Below are positions 7,356 to 7,691 of a stretch of 7,691 bases of DNA, in pieces. The notes beneath the pieces are model-generated. The model was not told the origin of the DNA and searched no databases. It was given only the letters and a program-made list of their open reading frames with translations. The translations under genes were made by a program, and so were the position numbers. Each line of letters starts with the position of its first letter. Position 1 is the first letter of the stretch. The stretch comes from Bacteroidota bacterium (GTDB lineage Bacteria > Bacteroidota > Bacteroidia > Chitinophagales > Chitinophagaceae). The DNA lies in contig JAEZRL010000469.1 of NCBI GenBank assembly GCA_023440945.1, positions 1 through 7,691 of the forward strand. Reading direction: 5' to 3'.

Positions 7356-7438
7356 ATAATTGTGTTTTCCTTTTTTATACTCTAATGCCGCTCTTTCAAA
7401 TGAAATATTTCTAACTTTATTAGCTTAGAATATTTTTC
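7356..7438 (+). promoter_or_regulatory. Short spacer before the cytochrome gene, with weak promoter-like element
   Basis: This 83-bp AT-rich spacer contains a T-rich run (about 7366-7377) with no stem before it, so it is not a convincing terminator. TAACTTTA at 7412-7419 is one base away from the TAnnTTTG -7 consensus and would place a transcription start a few bases before the cytochrome ATG. No clear -33 element was seen. Whether the cytochrome gene has its own promoter or is read through from the exonuclease gene is open. Confidence 0.2.
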
Positions 7439-7691
7439 ATGCGGCTTGCCAACTATAAAAAACGTCTTATTTTATTTACAGCAATTGTTGTTGCGATTGG
7501 TGTTTTTACTTACAGTACATCTCATCAAAACATTGATTTCAATACACAGGTAAAACCCATTCTCAACAAAAAATGTATCACCTGTCACGGAGGTGTTAAG
7601 AGACAGGCAAATTTCAGTTTGTTGTTTCGTTCTGATGCCTTAGCCAAAACAAAATCAGGCAAACCTGCTATTATTCCAGGCGATCCTGATC
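7439..7691 (+). CDS. Exported/membrane-anchored c-type cytochrome, PSCyt1-like heme domain, partial (N-terminal 84 aa)
   Basis: The frame opens at an ATG at 7439 and stays open to the window edge. Residues 1-8 carry basic residues and 9-25 are hydrophobic, so this is a signal peptide or membrane anchor. The heme-binding motif C46-I-T-C49-H50 follows in VKPILNKKCITCHGG. The next residues include a hydrophobic stretch, an Asp/Ala segment and SGKPAIIPGDPD. This order (PIL..KC..CHG, then a Leu-rich stretch and P.I.PG.P) resembles the planctomycete-type cytochrome c domain PSCyt1, which usually stands at the head of large proteins carrying DUF1549/DUF1553 or similar domains. That larger architecture is an inference from the family, since nothing beyond residue 84 is visible. 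The protein would be in the periplasm or anchored in a membrane and could take part in electron transfer. The start is the first in-frame ATG giving a sensible export signal. Confidence 0.82.
   Translation, partial: MRLANYKKRLILFTAIVVAIGVFTYSTSHQNIDFNTQVKPILNKKCITCHGGVKRQANFSLLFRSDALAKTKSGKPAIIPGDPD

Noticed and set aside
7394..7405. Small dyad TTTCA-aa-TGAAA after the exonuclease gene, considered as a terminator
   Set aside because: The stem is only five A/U-rich pairs and no T-tract follows it.

Overview
The window looks like chromosomal DNA of a Bacteroidota bacterium. I infer the Chitinophagales/Chitinophagaceae from the SusC/SusD pair, AT-rich spacers, the lack of Shine-Dalgarno sites and TAnnTTTG-like promoter elements, but no marker gene is present to prove the taxon. 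No tRNA, rRNA, CRISPR array, transposase or attachment site was found. The window is cut inside a gene at each end.

Left half (1-4754, minus strand): a SusC-type TonB-dependent outer-membrane transporter (complete, 1084 aa) is followed 28 bp downstream by a SusD-type surface lipoprotein (490 N-terminal residues, running off the left edge). The two would form one outer-membrane import complex, the core of a polysaccharide utilisation locus or similar nutrient-uptake locus. Any glycoside hydrolase, sulfatase or peptidase that would reveal the substrate would lie beyond position 1. No regulator (ECF sigma/anti-sigma, hybrid two-component system, SusR-like) is in the window, and this SusC lacks the extra N-terminal STN signalling domain.

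Middle (4755-5176): a 422-bp gene-free stretch upstream of the susC-like gene. It holds a weak candidate promoter, a 10-bp direct repeat and two AT-rich dyads. It is the likely control region of the SusC/SusD pair.

Right half (5177-7691): a minus-strand thiolase of the PcaF/PaaJ (3-oxoadipyl-CoA thiolase-like) type is divergent, across 211 bp, from a plus-strand exonuclease III / AP endonuclease. After another 83 bp begins an exported or membrane-anchored c-type cytochrome with a PSCyt1-like heme domain, of which only 84 residues are in the window. These three genes show no obvious functional link to each other or to the SusC/SusD pair. They look like ordinary chromosomal genes beside a nutrient-uptake locus.

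I did not find convincing evidence of a previously undescribed system. The points most worth a second look are the long susC leader region, the dyad overlapping the putative exonuclease promoter, the isolated PcaF-type thiolase, and the truncated cytochrome at the right edge.
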